From: Maratus speciosus
Taxonomy: Eukaryota > Arthropoda > Arachnida > Araneae > Salticidae
Assembly: GCA_963932465.1 (NCBI GenBank)
Contig: OZ010786.1
Coordinates: forward strand, 596,677,038-596,741,037
Length of the DNA stretch: 64,000 nt
Direction of reading: 5' to 3'
The translations under genes were made by a program, and so were the position numbers. How positions within the stretch are numbered: the first letter of the stretch is position 1; each line of letters opens with the position of its first letter. A model generated the notes under the pieces. The model saw only the letters and a program-made list of their open reading frames with translations, was not told the DNA's origin and searched no databases. Positions 24,097-37,000 of the stretch are shown here, one piece after another.

Positions 24097-24152
24097 ATGC
24101 TGTTGAGAAACTTATATCAAGGGCACACATTGAAAGAGTATTAAAGGCATAG
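24097..24152 (+). other. Candidate exon B coding part
   Basis: A good acceptor (AAATTATTTGTTTCAG) is followed by sequence that joins in frame to the ATG at 21250 of exon A. It extends that frame as DAVEKLISRAHIERVLKA and a TAG at 24150. The joined peptide is only 27 residues, amphipathic and unrecognised. Sequence beyond could be 3' untranslated (ATTAAA near 24208). If exon A instead ends the frame at 21263, exon B is wholly untranslated. A long non-coding transcript is another possibility. Confidence 0.3.
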
Positions 24153-24229
24153 TTACAACATGTATAAGAACGTAAATGTTATGTAAAAAAAAGTCTATAA
24201 ATGTAAATTAAAGTACTTTAAATGTGTTT

Positions 24230-25741
24230 GTTGGTGTTGTTATTTTACAGTATTTTTTTTCTTTCTTAACAGTGATTTAAAATGTGTGTACTTCAGCAAT
24301 TGAATTGTTTAAAACTTAAAATTCATGTATTCTAAAGCAGCGAGTAAAATAATTGTATAATTATTTTAAAATATTACATCCATACTGGAATAGAAGATGT
24401 AAATAGATTTAGTTACAGGAGTTTATTAAGTATTTTGTGAAGAATATCATGATGTGAAGTGATTTTAATATATTTTTTATGTGTTTAATGGCAAGCTTTT
24501 CATTTATTTACTATAAAAAATTATTAAGGAATTCAATGGATCTCAGACATAACAACTAGATTGAATGTATTATTTATTATTTCATTAAAACCAAAACTTG
24601 ACGGAACAAGTTATCAGGTAAGAAGTTTTAGATATAATGGAATCTAATGATATAAATATTATGAAACTTTTATGATCTTGTGTGTTTTTACTTCAATCTA
24701 AAGGGAAGAGAAAATATACCTAATTCTACCCTACCTAAAAATAGAAGTCTTTATTGCACTTGAAAAGAATGCCTATTTAATTGCTTTCATATTTAAGATC
24801 TGACATCATAAAATGTTATCATTATTTTCTTTTGATTTATGTTAAAAATTAAATACTAAAAAATTTTGGCTTGTTTAAAGTAAATGTAATATATATAATT
24901 GATTATTAACAGAACTTATTGATATATTATTAACAGTAAATATTGAGCTAAATTTTTACATACTTTTAAAAAATGTATTTTTCTTGAATTTTAATTTAAA
25001 GAAATGTAATTAGTTCAGAAAAAAATATAACAAATACAAAACATATTTGTTACTTGAGAATGAAGTATTTTCAATCTGAGTTTTCATTATTTCTTCGCCA
25101 TGGAGTAGCTAATGTTCTCTATCTGCTTTTATAAATCATGAAAAAAAAAAAAAAAAAAAAAAAAAAAGAGTATGAGAAAATTGATACTGCAGAAGAATCG
25201 ATAAAAATTCTGAGAATTTTTTTGATAAAATTTCATTTAGCGCTTATTCAAATTTTTCATTGTAAATGAAAACTTCTTGCACATTAACAATTTCAATTTT
25301 GAAACTAAATACATGAAATTTTTAAACAAGCTTACTACATTTTTCAATTCTCTCAAATGAGACATGTCTTAAATTATGGTTGTCTAAATACACGTACACG
25401 CATGAAGTTTGCAGACATTATTTTAATGCGAATTTTTTTTCTTTTAAGTAGTACTAGTATTAAGTTGTAACCAATGTTTTCGATGATGGCCTTTCCCAAA
25501 TCCTGTTGTATCCCAAACCTCTGATTAAAATAAAAAAATTGACAGTGTTAAAAAACAAAGATATTACCCTTTTATTTTTTTAGAAATATTAAAATTGCTA
25601 TTTAACTTTATTTTTACCTATATTAAATTAAAAAAATACTGCAAATTTGATGTATTTATGAATTAAAATGACTTTGGAAAAGTATGAGGAATATCAAAAG
25701 AATGAAATAAAATTTATTTAATACATATATAACAACTGGTG
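24230..25741. other. AT-rich sequence, no gene seen
   Basis: Contains a pure A tract of about 27 (25141-25167). No frame or element end was recognised. Confidence 0.35.
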
Positions 25742-25906
25742 TTGAATTCAGAGGGTGGCCCAGGAGGGAATCCTCCTCTTCCCCATATAGAAGGTTTGAG
25801 ATTTATCCCCATTAATGAACAAAAGTGCAATTTGACCCCCAGATCTCTAAAATACACCCCCTCTGCCTGGAGCCACAGAAACCCCTCCCGAGAGGTCTGA
25901 ATTCAA
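25742..25906. repeat. Short GC-richer inverted-end element
   Basis: TTGAATTCAGA and TCTGAATTCAA delimit 165 bp. The segment is clearly richer in C (CCTCCTCTTCCCC, ACCCCCTCTGCC) than its AT-rich neighbourhood. Unknown family. Confidence 0.45.
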
Positions 25907-26648
25907 TACCGATAGCGATATTTAACAATTTTTTTAAACTGTTCTAAGAAAATGAGGAATTTTTTATGCATTTAGCTGTTGCTTATAAAATTTGTTATTT
26001 TTCAAAAATTTCAATTCGGTTTCTTTTTTAGCACTAATTTTAATGCAGATTTTGCTTAGGAGTAAAATTCATTTGTTAGAAAAGTATATTAAATCTAGAC
26101 CAATAGACCATTGCAAGGCTTTCGCACTGTAATCTTTACTGTAAATTAAATACATTTTTCATAAATTTATATTTGCAATTTTTTTAAACCAAACAAATTG
26201 TACTAATAGGAGTGTACTATGTCAAAAGCTTTTCGTATAAAATCCAACTCAACTTTGTGTATTTACCTAAAAAAGGGGGTGTTGAAATCAGAAAAAATGT
26301 GTATGATGATATTAATCTAAAAGTATAAAGAAAATTCACTTTGTTATATTAGATATGGACAAAGAATCCTATCCAATGATACCCCATTCATCGCGTGCTA
26401 CTTATTAGTTGAAAAAAAAAAAGATGTTGATAACAGAAATAATATATAATTTTTCTCTTGTATTTTCTTCGTATTCATTTTTCATGCTTATTTTTAAATA
26501 TTTTTAGTATAATTTATTCATATTGAAGGATTCCTATATTTGTGAAAAACAACAGGAAAAATAATCATACAAAAAGAAATCTAATCTAATAAAATATATT
26601 TTTTAATAATATAAATATAAGATTTTAAAAATAAAAAAATGAGGGGGC

Positions 26649-26875
26649 GGGTTGCAATTGCCCCACCTGTCCTTTCTAAATGATGCTTCTGATTTCTTTA
26701 ATTTTATTGTACACTGACATTTCTATTAAAAAATAGTGGTAACCCGGAAAACAATTGTCCAGGCTACCACTATTTATAATAGAAATCTTTCAGTGTGCGC
26801 CATTGCTTAGTTTAAGATAAAATTAATAGAAATCTGAGGCCTCATTTAGGAAAAACAGGGTGGGGCAATTGCCCT
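26649..26875. mobile_element. Palindromic MITE just left of the tandem array
   Basis: GGGTTGCAATTGCCCCACC at the left and GGTGGGGCAATTGCCC at the right are inverted. Almost the whole 227 bp folds (TTTCTATTA..AAATAGTGGTA mirrored by TACCACTATTT..AATAGAAA). Superfamily unknown. Confidence 0.65.
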
Positions 26876-26947
26876 CCATTCATATTTATTTTATTTTTTT
26901 TTATATAAAGCGTCCGCTACTGATCCGAAGAGCATCCTATGAATGCC

Positions 26948-29900
26948 GCATGCCGGACGAGCAGAGGGTGCAAATTCTATTTGTTGGTGGTCTATGGTCC
27001 TATGAGCGTAGTCTATGGTCCTATGGTATTCTATGGTCCTATGAGCGTCCTACTGTCATCCTATGAATGGCTGAAAATGACGTCCGAAGGACGTGATTAG
27101 GTGTCTCTTTCTGCCCCCCCCCCGGACAACGATGGGATATTGTAGGACGTCCGACGGACGAGGCAATATACTGCATAGGACGTCTTTCATATGTCCTCAG
27201 GACGTGTTTGTGTTGTATGGGAACTTACTACATAAGCGAGCATGCATATGATATTTAATAGATCATATATTTAGGGTTACCACATAGAACTTTTTTTATT
27301 ATCACTTCGTAAACCATTATTCATAAATAATTTTCTTTTGATAAAATTGCAGTGGAAATCTAAAATGAAGATTGCTGTGATTTTGGCAAATTTATAAAAG
27401 AAATCGCCTTGAAGCTCATGATACTTCACATGTCCCCTTAAGTTGAATATGCTTCTGTTTTCTATAAGAGCAATATCCGTGTTCATTCGCCTACAATAAA
27501 TTCATGTAATTAGGACGAGCGTGTCCATGTTGCACGAAAGAAATTATTGAGGCACATTTGTAAATTTTCAAGGAACAGCTGCTGTTATTTAGTATGTGTT
27601 AAAACGTGTAAATTTAAACTACTTTACTTATTGTTATTTCAAGTTGCAATTTAAATGCAACTATTTACTAGAACAAGTAATTGTCTCTCACTCACCATAA
27701 ACGTACATTTTCAACTGTTTTAAGTATAAAATATTTCTCTGTCATTTTACCGGGATGAGTTTAATATTCTGTTCACTTATGCTAGAACTTCATTAAAAAT
27801 GTTTCTACATAATGGCAGATATTATAAGCATTTCTCAGAAATATTTTTGCTTGCTGGTTTAATTTATTTTTTATTTCTATTAGTTTTTCCATTTTTTCTC
27901 TTCTAACAGAGATTTCAGCCAAAAAGATATCCGTTAAAGGGCATAGCCGGAAAAGCATTGGAAACATGCCTTTTAATCAAATTTCCTGATTTTTTTCCTA
28001 GACGTAGCTACGTATCTGACAATATATTTCCCCTATTATCACCCTATAAATATTTATATTAAATGAAATAAAAATGGTTTTTCGATTTAAAAAAAAGCGG
28101 ATATTTTCAAAAACTGCTGCACGGAATTTCATGCTATTACTGAAGATATATAGATAAAAAAGATGCATAACCGGTAATTTTTTTAGAATTTTCTGTTTAT
28201 TAAAACTGTGGTAAATAGCGAAATAAAAATTTAAAAATATAAAAATCTTATCTTATGGTTATCCGAAAATTACCATTTTCTTGTAAAAAATTCTCCATAT
28301 GTGCCAGTATATTCTGTATAAATGCCGAAAGTTTGCGTCCGGTACTGCATATAAATATTTACAAAAATGTACATCAAAATTATAGAAATTCATTTTAAGG
28401 CGTTATTTGGGGCGGAGCTACTTCACTTCAACATCCGAAGAATTTTTGGAACAAAGTCAGCAGACAATATGTCAACTGGTGTACTTTAGATTCTATTACC
28501 ATATGAGGCATATTTTTCCACATCATGTTCATTTTGATATCGACAGTGTTGAGAATGTTGCTCATGTGTTCATTAAAATTTAAAATACAGCAATTCAGCA
28601 ACCGTTTATTCCAAAAATTCTTCGGGTGTGGATGTTGAGTAGCTCCGCCCAAAATAACGCGTTAAAATGAATTTCAATAACTTTGATATACATTTTTATA
28701 AATATTTATATGTAGTACCCAACGCAAACTTTCGGCATTTTTGTAGAATATACGGACACACAAGGGGAATTTTTTACAAGAAAATGGTAATTTTCGGATA
28801 ACCATAAGATATGATTTTTATATTTTTAAATTTTTATTTCGCTATTTCAGACAGTTTTTATAAACAGAAAATTATACAAAAATTACCAGTTATGCATCTT
28901 TGGTATCTATATATCCTTAATTAACAGCACGAAATTCCGTGCAGCAGTTTTTGAGAAAATCCGTTTTTTGAAAAACTATTTTTATCTCATTAAATATCAA
29001 TATTTATGGAGTGATAATAGGGGAAATTTATTGTCATATATGTAGCTACTTCTAGGAAAAAAATCAGGAAATTTGATTGAAAGGCTGTTTCCAATGCTTA
29101 TCCGGCTATGCCCTTTAACAATTGAGTCATTCCATGCCAATTCAACCAGATCTTGTAACCCGACCGACAGAGATTTGGATGAAACTCGGTGTATATACTG
29201 ATTCTATCATGATATGAATATATCACAAAATTTTCCTTCCTAGACCACATAGTTTGTGAGATATGGGGGGTCCAATTTTTGGATTTTTCTCAAATCGCAC
29301 ATTTCTGAGTCTGTATTTTTAGACTACAGTTCCATTTTCAAAAAATTGTTTCTCTGTATAAAATGTGAATTATCTTAAAAATATCACCGTAAGTACATCA
29401 AAAGATGCAGATTTTAATAAAAAAATATTTTAAAAATTAATTTTAAATATTTAGGACCGAAAAATTAAACCAGAGTTGAAAGTTAAGGTTATTTTTCCAA
29501 ATTTTTGTGACTTTACGAAAAAGGCTCTACACAAAAAGGCAAAGAAAATTTCCAATTTCTTTTTGTTTTAAATAAAAGTTTACACTTTGGGCTTTCTATT
29601 TATGACATACAAATGATGTATTTCTCATGGCTTATTCAAAAATTTTGATTTATTTTGGGATGCTGTACATATCAAGAGATAAAAATCTTTAACTTTGCTT
29701 ATGGTACCTAAATAATTGATGCACATTTTAAATTTAAATTTATTAATCATTTTGATTTATTTTCTAAAATGAACCCTTAAAATCAGACTGATTTATTTAT
29801 TTTTATAACAGTAGAAAATTTGTGTGGTATTGGTACATATCACACATTATCTGAAATTGTGTTGTTCTCAATCTTATCTCATATGTTTGTCACAGAAATG

Positions 29901-30504
29901 TACATCTATCATTCGATTTAGTGGTGTAGTATTTCTATAAATACTTTAACGATGGTAGTATGTAAAGAATATGTACAATATTTAATGGAGGGGTTGTGGA
30001 TATAGAATTTATAGTTTTTTTTCTCATTTTACTCAGAAAAAACTTTTCTTTGTAAATGGAAAAAAAAGAAGCACTTATATAAATTCAACAAGTCATAGGA
30101 ACCACAGTAATTATTTAGGTACCACAGTTCAAATTAGGCATATTGGACATATTTTTTTTCTTGAATGGTGCAATTTCCCAAAACAGGGCAACATTTTTAC
30201 ATGAGCTAGAAGAAAGACTTCATTTTTATTAAAATTGAAATAATCATTAATTAAATCTAATACATTAAATAAAATTGCTAACAAATATTTAAAAAATTTA
30301 GATTGTTGTAATTTTTTTACGTAACAAATAAAGAATTTGTTAAATTATATGCAAATTTTTAAATCTAAAAAATCAGAATAAATATTATATATAAAAGATT
30401 GAAATTCAAAAAAATAATTGAGATCAATAAAAATATAGAAATAAATGACGTACTTTTGCAGTATCGCTTAGACTTATTTTGCAACATTCTTTCTTTGGTT
30501 GTCT
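26948..30504. repeat. Tandem array unit 1 (of 5)
   Basis: First unit of the ~3.52-kb array, 3557 bp. It begins GCATGCCGGACGAGC. It is about 39 bp longer than the others because a CTATGGTCCTATG phrase is repeated three times near 26990-27050. Order in the unit: GGACG-rich module, AT-rich stretch, TTAA-bounded palindrome, ~1.4 kb of further sequence ending TTCTTTCTTTG. No coding frame is conserved for function across units. Confidence 0.9.
27934..29118. mobile_element. TTAA-bounded palindrome in unit 1
   Basis: TTAAAGGGCATAGCCGG and CCGGCTATGCCCTTTAA are perfect inverted ends. Arms of about 520 bp match over nearly their whole length. Examples are GGAAACA, GCAGCAGTTTTTGA/TCAAAAACTGCTGC, CGGAATTTC and the innermost GGGCGGAGCTACT. 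The non-pairing centre (28460-28600) is ~140 bp. It fits a piggyBac-type MITE that inserted into an ancestral unit before amplification. Other copies are at 31451-32635, 34970-36155, 38470-39656 and 41994-43181. Confidence 0.75.
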
Positions 30505-30757
30505 GCATGCCGGACGAGCAGAGGGTGCAAATTCTATTTGTTGGTGGTCTATGGTCCTATGAGCGTCCTACTGTCATCCTATGAATGGCTGAAAATGACG
30601 TCAAAAGGACGTGATTAGGTGTCTCTCTCTGCCCCGCCCCCGGACAACGATGGGATATTGTAGGACGTCCGACGGACGAGGCAATATACTGCATAGGACG
30701 TCTTTCATATGTCCTCAGGACGTGTTTGTGTTGTATGGGAACTTACTACATAAGCGA
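30505..30757. promoter_or_regulatory. GGACG-word cluster in each array unit (unit 2 shown)
   Basis: This ~250-bp module is GC-richer than the rest and holds at least seven GGACG/CGTCC words in both orientations, among them GGACGTCCGACGGACGAGG. A poly-C tract follows an octamer TGACGTCA that is intact in units 2, 3 and 5. It recurs at the start of every unit (26948, 34023, 37543, 41044). A binding-site cluster or replication-related element is only a guess. The words could equally be remnants of a smaller satellite. Confidence 0.35.
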
Positions 30758-33700
30758 GCATGCATATGATATTCAATAGATCATATATTCAGGGTTACCA
30801 CTTAGAACTTTTTTATCATCACTTCGTAAACCATTAATCATAAATAATTTTCTTTTGATAAAATTGCAGTGGAAATCTAAAATGAAGATTGCTGTTATTT
30901 TGGCAAATTTATAAAAGAAATCGCCTTGAAGCTCATGATACTTCACATGTCCCCTTAAGTTGAATATGCTTCTGTTTTCTATAAGAGCAATATCCGTGTT
31001 CATTCGCCTACAATAAATTCATGTAATTAGGACGAGCGTGTGCATGTTGCACGAAAGAAATTATTGAGGCACATTTGTAAATTTTCAAGGAACAGCTGCT
31101 GTTATTTAGTATTTGTTAAAACGTGTAAATTTAAACTACTTTACTTATTGTTATTTCAAGTTGCAATTTAAATGCAACTATTTACTAGAACAAGTAATTG
31201 TCTCTCAGTAACCATAAACGTACATTTTCAACAGTTTTTAGTATAAAATATTTCTCTGTCATTTTACCGGGATGAGTTTAATATTCTGTTCACTTATGCT
31301 AGAACTTCATTAAAAATGTTTCTACATAATGGCAGATATTATAAGCATTTCTCAGAAATATTTTTGCTTGCTGGTTTAATTTATTTTTTATTTCTATTAG
31401 TTTTTCCATTTTTTCTCTTCTAACAGAGATTTCAGCCAAAAAGATATCCGTTAAAGGGCATAGCCGGAAAAGCATTGGAAACATGCCTTTTAATCAAATT
31501 TCCTGATTTTTTTCCTAGACGTAGCTACGTATCTGACAATATATTTCCCCTATTATCACCCTATAAATATTTATATTAAATGAAATAAAAATGGTTTTTC
31601 GATTTAAAAAAAAGCGGATTTTTTCAAAAACTGCTGCACGGAATTTCATGCTATTATTGAAGATATATAGATAAAAAAGATGCATAACCGGTAATTTTTT
31701 TAGAATTTTCTGTTTATTAAAACTGTGGTAAATAGCGAAATAAAAATTTAAAAATATAAAAATCTTATCTTATGGTTATCCGAAAATTACCATTTTCTTG
31801 TAAAAAATTCTCCATATGTGCCAGTATATTCTGTATAAATGCCGAAAGTTTGCGTCCGGTACTGCATATAAATATTTACAAAAATGTACATCAAAATTAT
31901 AGAAATTCATTTTAAGGCGTTATTTGGGGCGGAGCTACTTCACTTCAACATCCGAAGAATTTTTGGAACAAAGTCAGCAGACAATATGTCAACTGGTGTA
32001 CTTTAGATTCTATTACCATATGAGGCATATTTTTCCACATCATGTTCATTTTGATATCGACAGTGTTGAGAATGTTGCTCATGTGTTCATTAAAATTTAA
32101 AATACAGCAATTCAGCAACTGTTTATTCCAAAAATTCTTCGGGTGTGGATGTTGAGTAGCTCCGCCCAAAATAACGCGTTAAAATGAATTTCAATAACTT
32201 GGATATACATTTTTATAAATATTTATATGTAGTACCCAACGCAAATTTTCGGCATTTTTGTAGAATATACGGACACACATGGGGAATTTTTTACAAGAAA
32301 ATGGTAATTTTCGGATAACCATAAGATATGATTTTTATATTTTTAAATTTTTATTTCGCTATTTCAGACAGTTTTTATAAACAGAAAATTATACAAAAAT
32401 TACCAGTTATGCATCTTTGGTAACTATATATCCTCAATTAACAGCACGAAATTCCGTGCAGCAGTTTTTGAGAAAATCCGTTTTTTGAAAAACTATTTTT
32501 ATCTCATTAAATATCAATATTTATGGAGTGATAATAGGGGAAATTTATTGTCATATATGTAGCTACTTCTAGGAAAAAAATCAGGAAATTTGATTGAAAG
32601 GCTGTTTCCAATGCTTATCCGGCTATGCCCTTTAACAATTGAGTCATTCCATGCCAATTCAACCAGATTTTGTAACCCGACCGACAGAGATTTGGATGAA
32701 ACTCGGTGTATATACTGATTCTATCATGATATGAATATATCACAAAATTTTCCTTCCTAGAACACATAGTTTGTGAGATATGGGGGGGTCCAATTTTTGG
32801 ATTTTTCTCAAATCGCACATTTCTGAGTCTGTATTTTTAGACTACAGTTCCATTTTCAAAAAATTGTTTCTCTGTATAAAATGTGAATTATCTTAAAAAT
32901 ATCACCGTAAGTACATCAAAAGATGCAGATTTTAATAAAAAAATATTTTAAAAATTAATTTTAAATATTTAGGACCGAAAAATTAAACCAGAGTTGAAAG
33001 TTAAGGTTATTTTTCCAAATTTTTGTGACTTTACGAAAAAGGCTCTACACAAAAAGGCAAAGAAAATTTCCAATTTCTTTTTGTTTTAAATAAAAGTTTA
33101 CACTTTGGGCTTTCTATTTATGACATACAAATGATGTATTTCTCATGGCTTATTCAAAAATTTTGATTTATTTTGGGATGCTGTACATATCAAGAGATAA
33201 AAATCTTTAACTTTGCTTATGGTACCTAAATAATTGATGCACATTTTAAATTTAAATTTATTAATCATTTTGATTTATTTTCTAAAATGAACCCTTAAAA
33301 TCAGACTGATTTATTTATTTTTATAACAGTAGAAAATTTGTGTGGTATTGGTACATATCACACATTATCTGAAATTGTGTTGTTCTCAATCTTATCTCAT
33401 ATGTTTGTCACAGAAATGTACATCTATCATTCGATTTAGTGGTGTAGTATTTCTATAAATACTTTAACGATGGTAGTATGTAAAGAATATGTACAATATT
33501 TAATGGAGGGGTTGTGGATATAGAATTTATAGTTTTTTTTCTCATTTTACTCAGAAAAAACTTTTCTTTGTAAATGGAAAAAAAAGAAGCACTTATATAA
33601 ATTCAACAAGTCATAGGAACCACAGTAATTATTTAGGTACCACAGTTCAAATTAGGCATATTGGACATATTTTTTTTCTTGAATGGTGCAATTTCCCAAA

Positions 33701-34022
33701 ACAGGGCAACATTTTTACATGAGCTAGAAGAAAGACTTCATTTTTATTAAAATTGAAATAATCATTAATTAAATCTAATACATTAAATAAAATTGCTAAC
33801 AAATATTTAAAAAATTTAGATTGTTGTAATTTTTTTACGTAACAAATAAAGAATTTGTTAAATTATATGCAAATTTTTAAATCTAAAAAATCAGAATAAA
33901 TATTATATATAAAAGATTGAAATTCAAAAAAATAATTGAGATCAATAAAAATATAGAAATAAATGACGTACTTTTGCAGTATCGCTTAGACTTATTTTGC
34001 AACATTCTTTCTTTGGTTGTCT
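30505..34022. repeat. Tandem array unit 2
   Basis: 3518 bp. Its first ~780 bp are nearly identical to the start of unit 3, and its remainder to the end of unit 1. Both units 2 and 3 interrupt the poly-C tract as CCCCGCCCCC. The CRE-like octamer TGACGTCA is at 30596-30603. The palindrome is at 31451-32635. Confidence 0.9.
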
Positions 34023-37000
34023 GCATGCCGGACGAGCAGAGGGTGCAAATTCTATTTGTTGGTGGTCTATGGTCCTATGAGCGTCCTACTGTCATCCTAT
34101 GAATGGCTGAAAATGACGTCAAAAGGACGTGATTAGGTGTCTCTCTCTGCCCCGCCCCCGGACAACGATGGGATATTGTAGGACGTCCGACGGACGAGGC
34201 AATATACTGCATAGGACGTCTTTCATATGTCCTCAGGACGTGTTTGTGTTGTATGGGAACTTACTACATAAGCGAGCATGCATATGATATTCAATAGATC
34301 ATATATTCAGGGTTACCACTTAGAACTTTTTTATCATCACTTCGTAAACCATTAATCATAAATAATTTTCTTTTGATAAAATTGCAGTGGAAATCTAAAA
34401 TGAAGATTGCTGTTATTTTGGCAAATTTATAAAAGAAATCGCCTTGATGCTCATGATACTTCACATGTCCCCTTAAGTTGAATATGCTTCTGTTTTCTAT
34501 AAGAGCAATATCCGTGTTCATTCGCCTACAATAAATTCATGTAATTAGGACGAGCGTGTGCATGTTGCACGAAAGAAATTATTGAGGCACATTTGTAAAT
34601 TTTCAAGGAACAGCTGCTGTTATTTAGTATTTGTTAAAACGTGTAAATTTAAACTACTTTACTTATTGTTATTTCAAGTTGCAATTTAAATGCAACTATT
34701 TACTAGAACAAGTAATTGTCTCTCAGTAACCATAAACGTACATTTTCAACAGTTTTTAGTATAAAATATTTCTCTGTCATTTTACCGGGATGAGTTTAAT
34801 ATTCTGTTCACTTATGCTAGAAATTCATTAAAAAAGTTTTCTACATAATGGCAAATATTATAAGCATTTCTCAGAAATATTTTTGCTTGCTGGTTTAATT
34901 TATTTTTTGTTTCTATTAGTTTTTCCATTTTTTCTCTTCTAACAGAGATTTCAGCCAAAAAGATATCCGTTAAAGGGCATAGCCGGAAAAGCATTGGAAA
35001 CATGCCTTTTAATCAAATTTCCTGATTTTTTCCCTAGACGTAGCTACTTATCTGACAATATATTTCCCCTATTATCACCCTATAAATTTTTATATTTAAT
35101 GAAATAAAAATGGTTTTTCGATTTAAAAAAAAGCGGATATTTTCAAAAACTGCTGCACGGAATTTCATGCTATTATTTGAAGATGTATAGATATGAAAGA
35201 TGCATAACCGGTAATTTTTTTTGAATTTTCTGTTTATAAAAACTGTGGTAAATTGCGAAATAAAAATTTAAAAATATAAAAATCTTATCTTATGTTTATC
35301 CGAAAATTACCATTTTCTTGTAAAAAATTCTCCATATGTGCCAGTATATTCTATATAAATGCCGAAAGTTTGCGTCCGGTACTACATATAAATATTTACA
35401 AAAATGTACATCAAAATTATAGAAATTCATTTTAAGGCGTTATTTGGGGCGGAGCTACTTCACTTCAACATCCGAAGAATTTTTGGAACAAAGTCAGCAG
35501 ACAATATGTCAACTGGTGTACTTTAGATTCTATTACCATATGAGGAATGTTTTTCAACATCATGTTCATTTTGATATCGACAGTGTTGAGAATGTTGCTC
35601 ATGTGTTCATTAAAATTTAAAATACAGCAATTAAGCAACTGTTTATTCCAAAAATTCTTCAGGTGTGGATGTTGAGTAGCTCCGCCCAAAATAACGCCTT
35701 AAAATGAATTTCAATATCTTTGATATACATTTTTATAAATATTTATATGTAGTACCCAACGCAAACTTTCGGCATTTTTGTAGAATATACGGACACACAT
35801 GGGGAATTTTTTACAAGAAAATGGTAATTTTCGGATAACCATAAGATATGATTTTTATATTTTTAAATTTTTATTTCGCTATTTCAGACAGTTTTTATAA
35901 ACAGAAAATTATACAAAAATTACCAGTTATGCATCTTTGGTATCTATATATCCTCAACTAATAGCACGAAATTCCGTGCAGCAGTTTTTGAGAAAATCCG
36001 TTTTTTGAAAAACTATTTTTATCTCATTAAATATCAATATTTATGGAGTGATAATAGGGGAAATTTATTGTCATATATGTAGCTACTTCTAGGAAAAAAA
36101 TCAGGAAATTTGATTGAAAGGCTGTTTCCAATGCTTATCCGGCTATGCCCTTTAACAATTGAGTCATTCCATGCCAATTCAACCAGATCTTGTAAACCGA
36201 CCGACAAAGATTTGGATGAAACTCGGTGTATATACTGATTCTATCATGATATGAATATATCAGAAAAATTTCCTTCCTAGACCACATAGTTTGTGAGATA
36301 AGGGGGGTCCAATTTTTGGATTTTTCTCAAATCGCACATTTCTGATTCTGTATTTTTAGACTACAGTTCCATTTTCAAAAAATTGTTTCTGTGGATAAAA
36401 TGTGAATTATCTTAAAAATATCACCGTAAGTACATGAAAAGATGCAGATTTTAATAAAAAAATATTTAAAAAATTAATTTTAAATATTTAGGACCGAAAA
36501 ATTAAACCAGAGTTGAAAGTTAAGGTTATTTTTCCAAATTTTTGTGACTTTACGAAAAAGGCTCTACACAAAAAGGCAAAGAAAATTTCCAATTTCTTTT
36601 TGTTTTAAATAAAAGTTTACACTTTGGGCTTTCTATTTATGACATACAAATGATGTATTTCTCATGGCTATTCAAAAATTTTGATTTATTTTGGGATGCT
36701 GTACATATCAAGAGATAAAAATCTTTAACTTTGCTTATGGTACCTAAATAATTGATGCACATTTTAAATTTAAATTTATTAATCATTTTGATTTATTTTC
36801 TAAAATGAACCCTTAAAATCAGACTGATTTATTTATTTTTATAACAGTAGAAAATTTGTGTGGTATTGGTACATATCACACATTATCTGAAATTGTATCT
36901 TGTTCTCAATCTTATCTCATATGTTTGTCACATAAATTTACATCTATCATTCGATTTGGTGGTATAGTATTTCTATAAATACTTTAACGATGGTAGTATG

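Noticed and set aside
27782..27967. Repeated 61-63-codon minus frame (MFPMLFRLCPLTDIF...)
   Set aside because: It starts inside the palindrome arm and leaves it, its 3' end shifts between units, and no family is recognised. Repetition alone explains its recurrence.
28428..28652. 74-codon minus frame repeated in several units (MGGATQHPHPKNFW...)
   Set aside because: It lies across the centre of the palindrome. The inverted arm carries the complement, and changes between units do not preserve the frame in unit 4.
30399..30584. 61-codon frame recurring at each array junction (also 33917, 37437, 40938)
   Set aside because: It runs across the unit junction and through the 7-bp filler, so it exists only because units are adjacent. 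There is no motif, and unit 1 has a different version.
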